Assembly: GCA_963791575.1 (NCBI GenBank)
Contig: CAWBSY010000022.1
Coordinates: 310,001-374,000 of the forward strand
Source: JAOAPG01 sp963791575
GTDB lineage: Bacteria > Acidobacteriota > Terriglobia > Terriglobales > Acidobacteriaceae
Direction of reading: 5' to 3'
DNA: 64,000 nt
The notes below the pieces were generated by a model that was not told the DNA's origin, did not search any database, and saw only the letters and a program-made list of their open reading frames with translations. Of this stretch, positions 56,835 to 64,000 are shown one piece after another. The position numbers and the translations under genes were made by a program. Position 1 is the first letter of the stretch; every line of letters begins with the position of its first letter.

Positions 56835-57638
56835 ATGGGCAAACTATTAGCGGTGACGCTGGTTGTGGTGGCAATTCTGTCAGCGATTCCCATCGTGAGG
56901 CATACATGGGGTCCGCCTGAGGACATCTCCACTCACGGGCACCTGATCGATGAGCAACTCGCGGATACCATGGTCGAATCCGGAATTGCGTTCCTGGCGG
57001 CACAGATTATCTTGGGGATATTTATCTGGAGTGCTTCCTCGGCTCGGCCTGATTCCAAAATCAAGAACTTCCCTGGCGGAGCCAAAGGATTGGTGGCTGC
57101 GGCAGTGCTGCTTGTGGGCACGGAAGTGTTGGCCTTGGGGGTCTTTGGACAAAAAGCCTGGGCGAGTGTTTACTTCACCCCGCCGGGAGCGAATGCGCTT
57201 CCCGTACAGGTGCAAGCCGGTCAGTTCGCCTTCTACTTCCGCTACCCCGGCCCAGACGGAAAATTTGGCCCCATTCATCCGGAGATGGTGAACGAGGGCA
57301 ATCAAAACTATTTCGGCCTGGATCAAACGCACGACCAGGATTCGAAGGACGACATTGTCGCCGCTGAAATGGCTATTCCAGTGAACCGCGAAATTCATCT
57401 TTTGATGCACGGCAAAGACGTCGGTCACTCGTTCTATGTTCGAGAATTGCGGGTGCAACAGGACTTTGTTCCTGGACTTGATCTCTCGCTTCATTTTACG
57501 GCGACAAAAATTGGAAGATATGAAATTGTTTGTACCCAACTCTGCGGATTGGGACACTACAACATGAAAGCGTACCTTTCCGTGCTGTCGCCCGAAGATT
57601 ACGACGCTTGGATAAAGAAAGAACAAGCGATGCAGTAA
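56835..57638 (+). CDS. coxB: Cytochrome c oxidase subunit II
   Basis: 267 aa. Three hydrophobic segments (about 5-20, 50-68, 85-105) precede a periplasmic cupredoxin domain with the CuA site: His in DVGHSFYVRELRVQQDFVPG and CTQLCGLGHYNM (CxxxCGxxHxxM). The residue usually Glu between the two cysteines is Gln here. No cytochrome c domain is fused, so the separate diheme cytochrome upstream may take that job. It starts 140 bases after the copper protein and is followed by coxA. Confidence 0.93.
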   Translation: MGKLLAVTLVVVAILSAIPIVRHTWGPPEDISTHGHLIDEQLADTMVESGIAFLAAQIILGIFIWSASSARPDSKIKNFPGGAKGLVAAAVLLVGTEVLALGVFGQKAWASVYFTPPGANALPVQVQAGQFAFYFRYPGPDGKFGPIHPEMVNEGNQNYFGLDQTHDQDSKDDIVAAEMAIPVNREIHLLMHGKDVGHSFYVRELRVQQDFVPGLDLSLHFTATKIGRYEIVCTQLCGLGHYNMKAYLSVLSPEDYDAWIKKEQAMQ

Positions 57639-57728
57639 GTTGGCTTGGGCAATTTAGGACTTTGCAATTTGTAAATTCAGGGCATCTGTTCTTAGACGCA
57701 TAACCATCTGTTCTAAGAGGTGAGGGAT

Positions 57729-59525
57729 ATGCACGACACAGCAGCACACGCGACGCATCACGGACCGCCAACATCTTTCATCCGAAAGCATATCTTCAGC
57801 GTCGATCACAAAGTTATTGGGAAACAGTACTACGCGCTGGGACTATTCTCGGTGCTGGTCGGCATGGTGCTCTCCTGGATCATGCGGCTTCATCTCGTGT
57901 GGCCGAATTTTCCCATTCCCGGATTAGGCATCCTCTCTTCGACGGGCGCACCGGGAGGAGTCGTCACCCCCGAGTATTACCTGCAATTAATGACCATGCA
58001 CGGCACTCTCATGGTCTTCTTTGTGCTGACCAATGTGCCCTTTGCTGGATTTGGCAATTATTTCCTGCCGATTCAGATCGGCGCCGAGGACATGGCCTTC
58101 CCCCGTTTCAACATGATGTCTTTCTGGGTCACCTTTGTGGGCGCCTGCTTTTTGTTCGCGGCTTTCTTTGTCGGCGATGGCCCGCCACTCGCGGGTTGGA
58201 CAGCTTATGCTCCGCTGAGCGCGCTAGGCAAAATTACCGGCCCCGGCGAAGGTACCGGGCAGACTCTCTGGGCTCTTTCCATCGCAACTTTCTGTATTGG
58301 CCAGCTGTTGGGGTCGTTGAATTTCATTTCAACTACGCTTGACCTTCGAACCAAGGGTATGACGTTCATGCGCATGCCGCTCTGTACCTGGGCATGGTTC
58401 ATCACATCCTGCATAGGATTGCTCGCATTCGCGGTTCTATTGCCTGCCTGCATTCTTTTGATTTTGGATCGCGTGGCTGGAACCAGCTTCTTCATTGCTG
58501 GCGGCCTTGTAGTCAACGATCAATTACAGCCGCATTCTGGTGGATCGACTCTTCTGTGGCAGCATCTCTTCTGGTTCTTCGGACATCCCGAGGTGTACAT
58601 CGCTATTCTGCCAGCAGCTGGAATCGTTTCGCACATTCTGGTGAACAGCTATCGCCGTCCGCTTCTTAGTCATAAAGTTGTGATCTACAGCATGATGGCG
58701 ATCGGTTTCCTCAGCTACATGGTTTGGGGACACCATATGTTCGTCAGCGGAATGAATCCAGTTTCTTCTTTGGCTTTTTCGTTCCCAACGCTTGTCATCA
58801 CCATTCCGGCCACTATTTTGACCTTGATTTGGATTGGCAGCCTGTACGGTTCGAAACTGCGCATCAACTCTGCTTCGCTGTTTGCGCTGGGCTTCGTTTC
58901 CATGTTCGTCGCAGGCGGAGTGAGCGGCTTCTTCCTAGCGCAACCTTCCATCGACATCTACCTTCATGCCACCTATTTCGTGGTCGGCCATTTTCACATG
59001 GTGATGGGAGTGGCAGCCATTTTCGGAATGTTCGCCGGAACCTACTACTGGTTCCCCAAGATGAGCGGTCGAATGATGAACGAGACGCTGGGGAAGGTGC
59101 ATTTCTGGTTTACGTTCGTCGGCGCGTATTGCATCTTCATGCCCTTCCATTATCTGGGGCTGGCGGGAAACGTTCGCCGCTATTCGACATTTGTGGACGA
59201 TTTCATGGGGCCGTTAATGCCGGTGCATAAATTCATCAGCATAGCGGCATTATGCACCGGGGCGGTTCAGCTGATCTTTTTATATAACCTGCTGCACAGC
59301 CGCTTCTGGGGCAAACCCGCTCCCGCGAATCCGTGGGAAGGTACTTCGCTCGAGTGGAGCATGCCGTCTCCTCCACCATGGGACAACTTCGGAGGCAAGC
59401 ACCCGGTTGTTTATCACGATCCCTACCAGTACGGAATCGAGAGCTCGACCGGCGATTACGTTATGCAAGATTCACCCGAACAAATACAGACAGTTCGCGA
59501 TGATAAGAAGCTAAGTCCTGAGTAA
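57729..59525 (+). CDS. coxA: Cytochrome c oxidase subunit I (heme-copper oxidase)
   Basis: 598 aa from ATG 57729 (GAGGTGAGG upstream). Twelve or more helices. Heme a ligand region YYLQLMTMHGTLMVFF. D-channel entrance GAEDMAFPRFNMMSFW keeps Asp and Asn. WFFGHPEVYIAILPAAGIVS has the CuB His, the cross-linked Tyr and the Glu of the family A channel. WGHHMFVSGMNP holds the other CuB histidines, and HATYFVVGHFHMVMG holds the heme a3 and a ligands. The stretch TIPATILTLIW replaces the usual IPxxIKxFxW, so the K-channel lysine is absent. C-terminus is hydrophilic. Confidence 0.94.
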   Translation: MHDTAAHATHHGPPTSFIRKHIFSVDHKVIGKQYYALGLFSVLVGMVLSWIMRLHLVWPNFPIPGLGILSSTGAPGGVVTPEYYLQLMTMHGTLMVFFVLTNVPFAGFGNYFLPIQIGAEDMAFPRFNMMSFWVTFVGACFLFAAFFVGDGPPLAGWTAYAPLSALGKITGPGEGTGQTLWALSIATFCIGQLLGSLNFISTTLDLRTKGMTFMRMPLCTWAWFITSCIGLLAFAVLLPACILLILDRVAGTSFFIAGGLVVNDQLQPHSGGSTLLWQHLFWFFGHPEVYIAILPAAGIVSHILVNSYRRPLLSHKVVIYSMMAIGFLSYMVWGHHMFVSGMNPVSSLAFSFPTLVITIPATILTLIWIGSLYGSKLRINSASLFALGFVSMFVAGGVSGFFLAQPSIDIYLHATYFVVGHFHMVMGVAAIFGMFAGTYYWFPKMSGRMMNETLGKVHFWFTFVGAYCIFMPFHYLGLAGNVRRYSTFVDDFMGPLMPVHKFISIAALCTGAVQLIFLYNLLHSRFWGKPAPANPWEGTSLEWSMPSPPPWDNFGGKHPVVYHDPYQYGIESSTGDYVMQDSPEQIQTVRDDKKLSPE

Positions 59526-59554
59526 CGTCAACACGCGGAGCAAAGATTTTTAAA

Positions 59555-60220
59555 ATGGCAACCACAATACACGAGCCGCCGCGGATCGAACGCATAAGCG
59601 GGAATTCTGGCGGCGGTTGGCGCAATCCATCGCCTCCTAATCAGGCCAATCCGCGGTCTCTTAAGGATCGTTCCGGGGAACCCGCGAAAACCGGCATTTG
59701 GGTGGGCTTAGCGGCGATCACAATGTCGTTTGCTGCCTTCACCAGCGCCATGGTCGTCCGTCAGGGAGGATCGCTGGATTGGCGGCATTTGGCTTTGCCG
59801 CACATTCTTTATCTGAACACGGTGATTTTGCTGGCAAGCAGCGTGACCCTGGAATTGTCCCGCCGACAAATCGCAAGCTACATGGGCGCCGCAAGATCCG
59901 CCGCCGGGAATCCTGGACGTTGGTTGTACATCACTCTTTTTCTTGGCATGCTCTTTGTTGCTGGCCAATATGCAGCGTGGCTTCAACTGAGGTCGCAGGG
60001 CTGGTATCTTGGCACCAATCCAAGTAGTTCTTTCTTTTATGTATTCACCGTCATTCACGCCCTTCACGTTCTTGGAGGCTTGGGTGGTTTGATCGCCGTA
60101 GTCAGCAAATTGAGACGAGGAGTTTTGCGGAGAAGCACACTGGACGCAACTTCTCACTACTGGCATTTCATGGATGCTCTTTGGCTGTATCTATTGTTTC
60201 TGCTAATCACACGATTTTGA
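59555..60220 (+). CDS. Heme-copper oxidase subunit III, first copy
   Basis: 221 aa. About five helices with the subunit III features TGIWVGLAAITMSFAAFTSA, LYITLFLGMLFVAGQYAAWL and FFYVFTVIHALHVLGGLGGL, ending in SHYWHFMDALWLYLLFLLIT (the conserved WHFxDxxW). The N-terminal 45 residues are a Pro/Gly/Asn-rich hydrophilic extension. It is followed directly by a second, different subunit III. Confidence 0.88.
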   Translation: MATTIHEPPRIERISGNSGGGWRNPSPPNQANPRSLKDRSGEPAKTGIWVGLAAITMSFAAFTSAMVVRQGGSLDWRHLALPHILYLNTVILLASSVTLELSRRQIASYMGAARSAAGNPGRWLYITLFLGMLFVAGQYAAWLQLRSQGWYLGTNPSSSFFYVFTVIHALHVLGGLGGLIAVVSKLRRGVLRRSTLDATSHYWHFMDALWLYLLFLLITRF

Positions 60221-60266
60221 TGGGTGCTGGATATTAGATTAAATTTTGCATTTCCCAGGAGGCGCT

Positions 60267-60896
60267 GTGAGTCAGGCCAATTTAGCAGTCGGAGCGCACG
60301 CACCGGCCGGTGTGATGGAAGAGTCTCCGTTCTCGATCCCATCGAGAAAGCTGGTGATGTGGCTGTTCATCCTTTCTGACGCAGTCACATTCGGAGCGGT
60401 TCTGTATGGCTACGGTTACTTGCGAAACTCCACTTCGAACTGGCCGCATCCATTTGAATTCTCCAGTGTTATCAATGCACTGATCATGACCGTCATTCTG
60501 GTCACCAGCAGCTTGACCATGCTCCTGGGGATACGCGCTGCCAAGCTTGGAGACAAGTCCAAAGCTATCATGTGGAGTTTTGTAACTGTTGCCGGAGGGA
60601 TACTTTTCGCGGGCTTACACCTCCGGGAATGGTTTGGCTTGATTCACGAAGGTATGACGCTAACCCAGAATCCCTGGGGATCAGGCATTTTTGGCGCGAC
60701 CTTTTTCTGCATCACGGGCTTGCATCTTACTCACGTTGTGGGTGGAGTGATCGCTATCACGGTTGTAACGCTCGGCTACAAGCGCGGCCGTTACAACGAA
60801 GGACATCTGGAAATCTGGGGTCTGTACTGGCACTTCGTCGATTTGGTTTGGATGTTCGTTGTGCCGTTTGTCTATCTTCTCAACGCTAAACATTAA
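60267..60896 (+). CDS. Heme-copper oxidase subunit III, second copy
   Basis: 209 aa from GTG 60267 with AGGAGG close upstream; an open frame from 60246 lacks this signal. Five helices: RKLVMWLFILSDAVTFGAVL, INALIMTVILVTSSLTMLLG, VAGGILFAGLHLREWFGLIH, CITGLHLTHVVGGVIAITVV and WHFVDLVWMFVVPFVYLLNA. The pattern GxxF...HxxHVxxG...WHFVDxxW is that of CoxC/CyoC. Divergent from the preceding copy. Confidence 0.9.
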   Translation: MSQANLAVGAHAPAGVMEESPFSIPSRKLVMWLFILSDAVTFGAVLYGYGYLRNSTSNWPHPFEFSSVINALIMTVILVTSSLTMLLGIRAAKLGDKSKAIMWSFVTVAGGILFAGLHLREWFGLIHEGMTLTQNPWGSGIFGATFFCITGLHLTHVVGGVIAITVVTLGYKRGRYNEGHLEIWGLYWHFVDLVWMFVVPFVYLLNAKH

Positions 60897-60946
60897 GCTA
60901 TAAAACGATAGGCCGTCGCACTGTAACGTCGCGGGAAGGATCGCTA

Positions 60947-61267
60947 ATGAGCACATCGCAGAAAAATGAAGGCTTGGGGACGTACTTCATCGTCTACTTC
61001 TGTATTCTGGCCATTGCCGGGCTGCAGATCGTTGTGGCCTACCAAAATATCGACGGATCGCAGATGTTTTTGCGTATGCTCTCGCTGGCAATTATTCAGG
61101 CGGGATTGGCAATCATGTTCTTCATGCATATGAAGACCGAGAAACGCAGTTTATTTTTTACCTTAATCCCAATCACTGTTTTTGTTCTGTTAATGATGAA
61201 CATGATCTGGTCGGACAGCTTCCGTATTTCAGGTGGAGCTCCGTTCGCCAAGTACCTGGGCCAATAG
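60947..61267 (+). CDS. Prokaryotic cytochrome oxidase subunit IV (CyoD/CoxD-like)
   Basis: 106 aa with three hydrophobic segments: YFIVYFCILAIAGLQIVVAY, LSLAIIQAGLAIMFFMHMKT (the MHMK motif is typical of subunit IV) and LFFTLIPITVFVLLMMNMIW. It follows the second subunit III gene after 50 bases in the cox operon. Its role is stabilising the oxidase complex. Normal length. Confidence 0.88.
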   Translation: MSTSQKNEGLGTYFIVYFCILAIAGLQIVVAYQNIDGSQMFLRMLSLAIIQAGLAIMFFMHMKTEKRSLFFTLIPITVFVLLMMNMIWSDSFRISGGAPFAKYLGQ

Positions 61268-61339
61268 GCATGGGAAAGTTTGAAAGAAGATGAAAAAAAA
61301 GAAGATAGAAGATAGAAAATAGAAAAAAGAAGATAGAGC

Positions 61340-61621
61340 ATGAGAATTAAAGAGCCGCGGCTAATCCGAATGTTGGGCATAGTTTTTGTCGTGTTAGTAA
61401 TGCTTGCACTTCCCGTGCCGGCTTTTTCCCAGGGTTGCGCTCTTTGTTATACCCAGGCAGCTTCGGCCGGTGCCCGGCTCATAGCTGCGCTTCGCAGCGG
61501 AATCCTCGTGCTGGTGATTCCTCCAATGTTTATGTCGGTTGGAATTACCGTGCTAGCCTATAAAAAGCGGAATCAATTCAAGCAGGACGATGACACACTG
61601 GAGAGCAACGAGAACTGGTAA
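61340..61621 (+). CDS. Small membrane protein with a CxxC motif in the cox operon
   Basis: 93 aa. A signal-like helix MLGIVFVVLVMLALPVPAFS is followed by QGCALCYTQAASAGARLIAA, then a second hydrophobic helix LVIPPMFMSVGITVLAYKKR and an acidic tail. The CALC pair lies just outside the membrane. I know no characterised family. Its place between subunit IV and heme O synthase suggests help in oxidase assembly, such as copper or thiol handling; this is an inference. Confidence 0.7.
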   Translation: MRIKEPRLIRMLGIVFVVLVMLALPVPAFSQGCALCYTQAASAGARLIAALRSGILVLVIPPMFMSVGITVLAYKKRNQFKQDDDTLESNENW

Positions 61622-61675
61622 GTCGTGGTTTTTCATTCACCGAGCTGATTGATTGCTGATTATTAAAGAGAAAGA

Positions 61676-62572
61676 ATGTCAACTGCCCACATCCTAGAGA
61701 CTCCGCAAAATAGTCAGCTCAAGACTAAGCTTCTGGATTACGTCACTCTGACCAAGCCGGAAGTCAATCTGCTGATACTCATGACCACCTCGGCGGGGTA
61801 TTATCTCGCTTCCAGAGGTGCGTTTCACGTTCTCGGACTAGTGAATACTCTAATCGGTACGTTGCTGGTTGCCAGTGGGACAGCGACGATCAATCAGTGG
61901 ATGGAGCGTGTTTGGGACGGACAGATGCGCCGCACAGCGAATCGGCCATTGCCTTCGGGCAGGATGAGTTCTTTAGAAGCCCTGATATTTGGATTGGCTT
62001 GTAGCATCGCCGGCGGAGTTTACCTTGCGCTGCTGGTAAATCCATTAGCCGCCTTGCTGGCAATTTCGACTCTATTGTCTTACTTGTTGATCTACACGCC
62101 TCTGAAGCGTGTAACTCCGCTTTGTACGCTGTTGGGCGCGATTCCTGGGGCAATGCCAACTCTGATCGGTTGGGCAGGCTCTTCGGGGCACATTGATGGA
62201 CAGGCGTGGTTTCTGTTCGCAATACTATTTCTTTGGCAGTTTCCGCACTTCCTGGCAATCGCATTGATGTACCGGGACGACTACGCTCAAGCCGGATATC
62301 ACATGCTTCCAAAATTCGATCTCGATTCGAAGTTCACGCGAGCCGAGATCGTAGGCTTTACTATCGTATTGATAGTCACCACAATGCTGCCGACGGTGGG
62401 TCACGGGGGCGCATTCTACCTGATTGCGATGCTGCTGGCGGGGGCTTTCCTTCTGTATCATTCCCTAAAGTTGGCAAAGGCAAGCTCGAAGGCGATGGCG
62501 GGTCGTCTGCTACACGCCTCGGTCATTTATCTGCCTGTAGTTCTGGGAATCATGATCGCCTGGAAGCGCTGA
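61676..62572 (+). CDS. ctaB: Protoheme IX farnesyltransferase (heme O synthase)
   Basis: 298 aa UbiA-family prenyltransferase making heme O from heme B and farnesyl diphosphate for the oxidase. Signature NQWMERVWDGQMRRTANRPL with DGQMRRT carries the first Asp-rich motif, and FLWQFPHFLAIALMYRDDYA with YRDDY the second. Start DYVTLTKPEVNLLILMTTSA is typical. Seven to nine helices. Its place at the end of the cox operon fits an oxidase with heme O or heme A; heme A synthase (CtaA) is not in the window. Confidence 0.93.
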   Translation: MSTAHILETPQNSQLKTKLLDYVTLTKPEVNLLILMTTSAGYYLASRGAFHVLGLVNTLIGTLLVASGTATINQWMERVWDGQMRRTANRPLPSGRMSSLEALIFGLACSIAGGVYLALLVNPLAALLAISTLLSYLLIYTPLKRVTPLCTLLGAIPGAMPTLIGWAGSSGHIDGQAWFLFAILFLWQFPHFLAIALMYRDDYAQAGYHMLPKFDLDSKFTRAEIVGFTIVLIVTTMLPTVGHGGAFYLIAMLLAGAFLLYHSLKLAKASSKAMAGRLLHASVIYLPVVLGIMIAWKR

Positions 62573-62701
62573 GTTTCGCCAATCGTGTGCTGTGCGAAGC
62601 TCCTTTAGGAATAGACCCCTCCATGATAATCTGCCTTCAGCAGTGGGCCATAAAGCGCCGGTGTAACCGTAGAAGGTTCAAGAGCCGTAACTATCAAGTT
62701 A

Positions 62702-63130
62702 ATGACCTTTAAGTCAGCATTAGAAGACTTCCGCGAGACCACCCTCGATGCCATTGTGGGCTGCTTGCGGCGGCTGGATTACTTATCGGGACTGCGAGAC
62801 AGGACCAACCAGGAAGAATACGAACATTGGGGTCTTGCGCGCATCCACGGTGAGTTGCAGTCGCAGAAAGCCTTAGGTGAAGCTCATCGATCGCTGGTGT
62901 CGGAAGTTCTTTCTACGCCGATTCCCGCATTGCTTGAGGACGCGCACCGCTCCAGTGGCGTCGCCGGAATCCCATCCGCCACTTACCTCGACAGGCTTCG
63001 CGAGCGAGGGGGCGCACTGTTGCCATCAACTCCCGGCGCTGGATCAGCCCGCCACCTTAATTCAGTACTGAGCGCTCTTTCGGGATTGGTGAAGAATCGA
63101 AAACCGGACGCCATTCGCCGAGCCTCATAG
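62702..63130 (+). CDS. Conserved hypothetical protein
   Basis: 142 aa, soluble and mostly helical. The opening FKSALEDFRETTLDAIVGCL and the region REYEHWGL-like (EEYEHWGLARIHGELQSQKA) have the look of a conserved acidobacterial protein, but I cannot name a family or function. Its 3' end overlaps the convergent XRE-type regulator gene by about 74 bases. Confidence 0.6.
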   Translation: MTFKSALEDFRETTLDAIVGCLRRLDYLSGLRDRTNQEEYEHWGLARIHGELQSQKALGEAHRSLVSEVLSTPIPALLEDAHRSSGVAGIPSATYLDRLRERGGALLPSTPGAGSARHLNSVLSALSGLVKNRKPDAIRRAS

Positions 63131-63866
63131 CGACTCCGACCACTTGTCCAATAACTTCCGCCTGTTGGGGATACTTCAAGGCCCGAGCTGCAACTGGCGA
63201 TAACGGATGTGGTTGTAGGATCAGTTCTTCTCGCGTCAAAGTGCACCAGCAGCAGGTGTGGCCCGTGCGAGTCTCGACGAAATAAATGGGGCGTTCGTAT
63301 TCTGACCTCCAACCTCCCTCGGAGACTTTGTTTTTGGCTTCATCTACCTGAACGAAGCTTCCAGGTGGCAGAATAGGATACATCGTAAGATCCTCACTTC
63401 CGATATAGCCATAGGTAAACTGGCAGCTCGCAAACTGTTCCAGATAGGCAAGCGGAACGAGTCCCCATTGTTCGACCATCCTGCCAAAGTTTGAAGTGTG
63501 TTTTGGATCAAATCCGGGATCAATTTTCACCGGTATCTGGACTGCCGACATGTTGGCTAATACATCGCTGAAATGCGATTTCGTGGGCAGGGACACGTCG
63601 AGATCCGCCGCCATGGTATTCATCTCCACACCAAACCAGTGCAATAATTCCTTTAGATCTTTCCTGTAGATAACTGCCAGCGAATACAGGCGATAAATGC
63701 TGGGAACCACACCCTTGGTCTCAACGTCAGAAAGCCGGCTGGGAGGGATAGCAAATTCGTCGTTGCCACGCTTTTGCGCAATCCGAGCGCTGGCATTTTC
63801 AACATCCCTCATGGTTAAACCGAGTTGTTCACGTAAGATTCTTAGATTCTGCCCGCCCGAGAACAT
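63057..63866 (-). CDS. XRE-type regulator with C-terminal S24-like region
   Basis: 269 aa from ATG 63866; a start at 63914 would add 16 residues. The N-terminal helix-turn-helix reads GGQNLRILREQLGLTMRDVE, then IPPSRLSDVETKGVVPSIYR and LYSLAVIYRKDLKELLHWFG (Cro/CI type). The C-terminal half (YPILPPGSFVQVDEAKNKVS, then PIYFVETRTGHTCCWCTLTR and LILQPHPLSP) resembles the S24/LexA-like peptidase fold of CI repressors, but no clear Ser-Lys catalytic dyad can be assigned. The target is unknown. The remaining 63915-64000 holds its promoter region. Confidence 0.72.
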   Translation of the reverse strand: MFSGGQNLRILREQLGLTMRDVENASARIAQKRGNDEFAIPPSRLSDVETKGVVPSIYRLYSLAVIYRKDLKELLHWFGVEMNTMAADLDVSLPTKSHFSDVLANMSAVQIPVKIDPGFDPKHTSNFGRMVEQWGLVPLAYLEQFASCQFTYGYIGSEDLTMYPILPPGSFVQVDEAKNKVSEGGWRSEYERPIYFVETRTGHTCCWCTLTREELILQPHPLSPVAARALKYPQQAEVIGQVVGVAMRLGEWRPVFDSSPIPKERSVLN

Positions 63867-64000
63867 GTCTCGTCCCCCTAAAAGCGCCCGACCAGCAACG
63901 AACTGCAGGTACAAAGTGTAGCACTGTCCATTACGGCGAGACCGCCGATATTTCGGCTCTGAGCGTCTAGAACACTATTGTGACGAGACTCACTTTGGAC

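Overview
The window looks like chromosomal DNA of an Acidobacteriota bacterium, probably class Terriglobia near Koribacter or Sulfotelmatobacter. This is an inference from gene content: a PEP-CTERM protein, a PAP2-Wzi fusion, a large SLBB export protein with a characteristic N-terminal domain, a small zinc-ribbon protein ending in CSDFY, and a cox operon with an upstream cupredoxin and diheme cytochrome. No rRNA is present, there are only two tRNAs, and no prophage, IS element or CRISPR array was seen.

Layout. 0-5.7 kb: dicarboxylate-type symporter, tRNA-Glu, two MacB-like permeases without an ATPase, a relic of a HAF-repeat protein, and a HAD phosphatase. 5.7-9.8 kb (minus): lysine/diaminopimelate operon lysC-dapB-dapA-dapD, with a small Cys/His domain fused to the end of DapA. 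10-14.7 kb (minus): AI-2E family permease, secreted protein, shikimate kinase, DUF4097 protein, anti-sigma factor and ECF sigma factor. 15.4-19.2 kb: PEP-CTERM protein, MFS exporter, tRNA-Leu, a stand-alone DHp-like helical protein, OsmC and a zinc ribbon. 19.2-25.8 kb: TetR divergent from an RND-adaptor-OMF efflux operon, with a palindromic operator between them.

26.9-49.3 kb (minus) is one Wzx/Wzy-type exopolysaccharide locus. Read in the direction of transcription it is: UpxY/NusG-like antiterminator, SLBB export protein, PAP2-Wzi fusion, Wzz, Wzx flippase, methyltransferase, three GT2 enzymes around an O-antigen ligase/polymerase, methyltransferase, initiating sugar phosphotransferase, GT2, GT4, GalE, and a nucleotidyltransferase that appears to start at CTG. 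It holds the steps of initiation, chain extension, flipping, polymerisation, length control and export. No exosortase or tyrosine kinase is visible.

50.2-64 kb: two secreted or membrane SH3-like proteins, a TetR regulator, then a respiratory module on the plus strand. The module is a monoheme cytochrome-porin fusion, a diheme cytochrome c, a type-1 copper protein, CoxB, CoxA, two subunit III proteins, subunit IV, a small CxxC membrane protein and heme O synthase. CoxA keeps the D-channel residues but appears to lack the K-channel lysine. The window ends with a conserved hypothetical and an XRE-type regulator.

About thirteen genes are broken by single-base indels, including dapB, which should be essential. 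In each case the protein sequence resumes cleanly in another frame. This pattern points to sequence or assembly errors more than to biological decay, though the cytochrome-porin and diheme cytochrome genes carry so many that true pseudogenes cannot be excluded.
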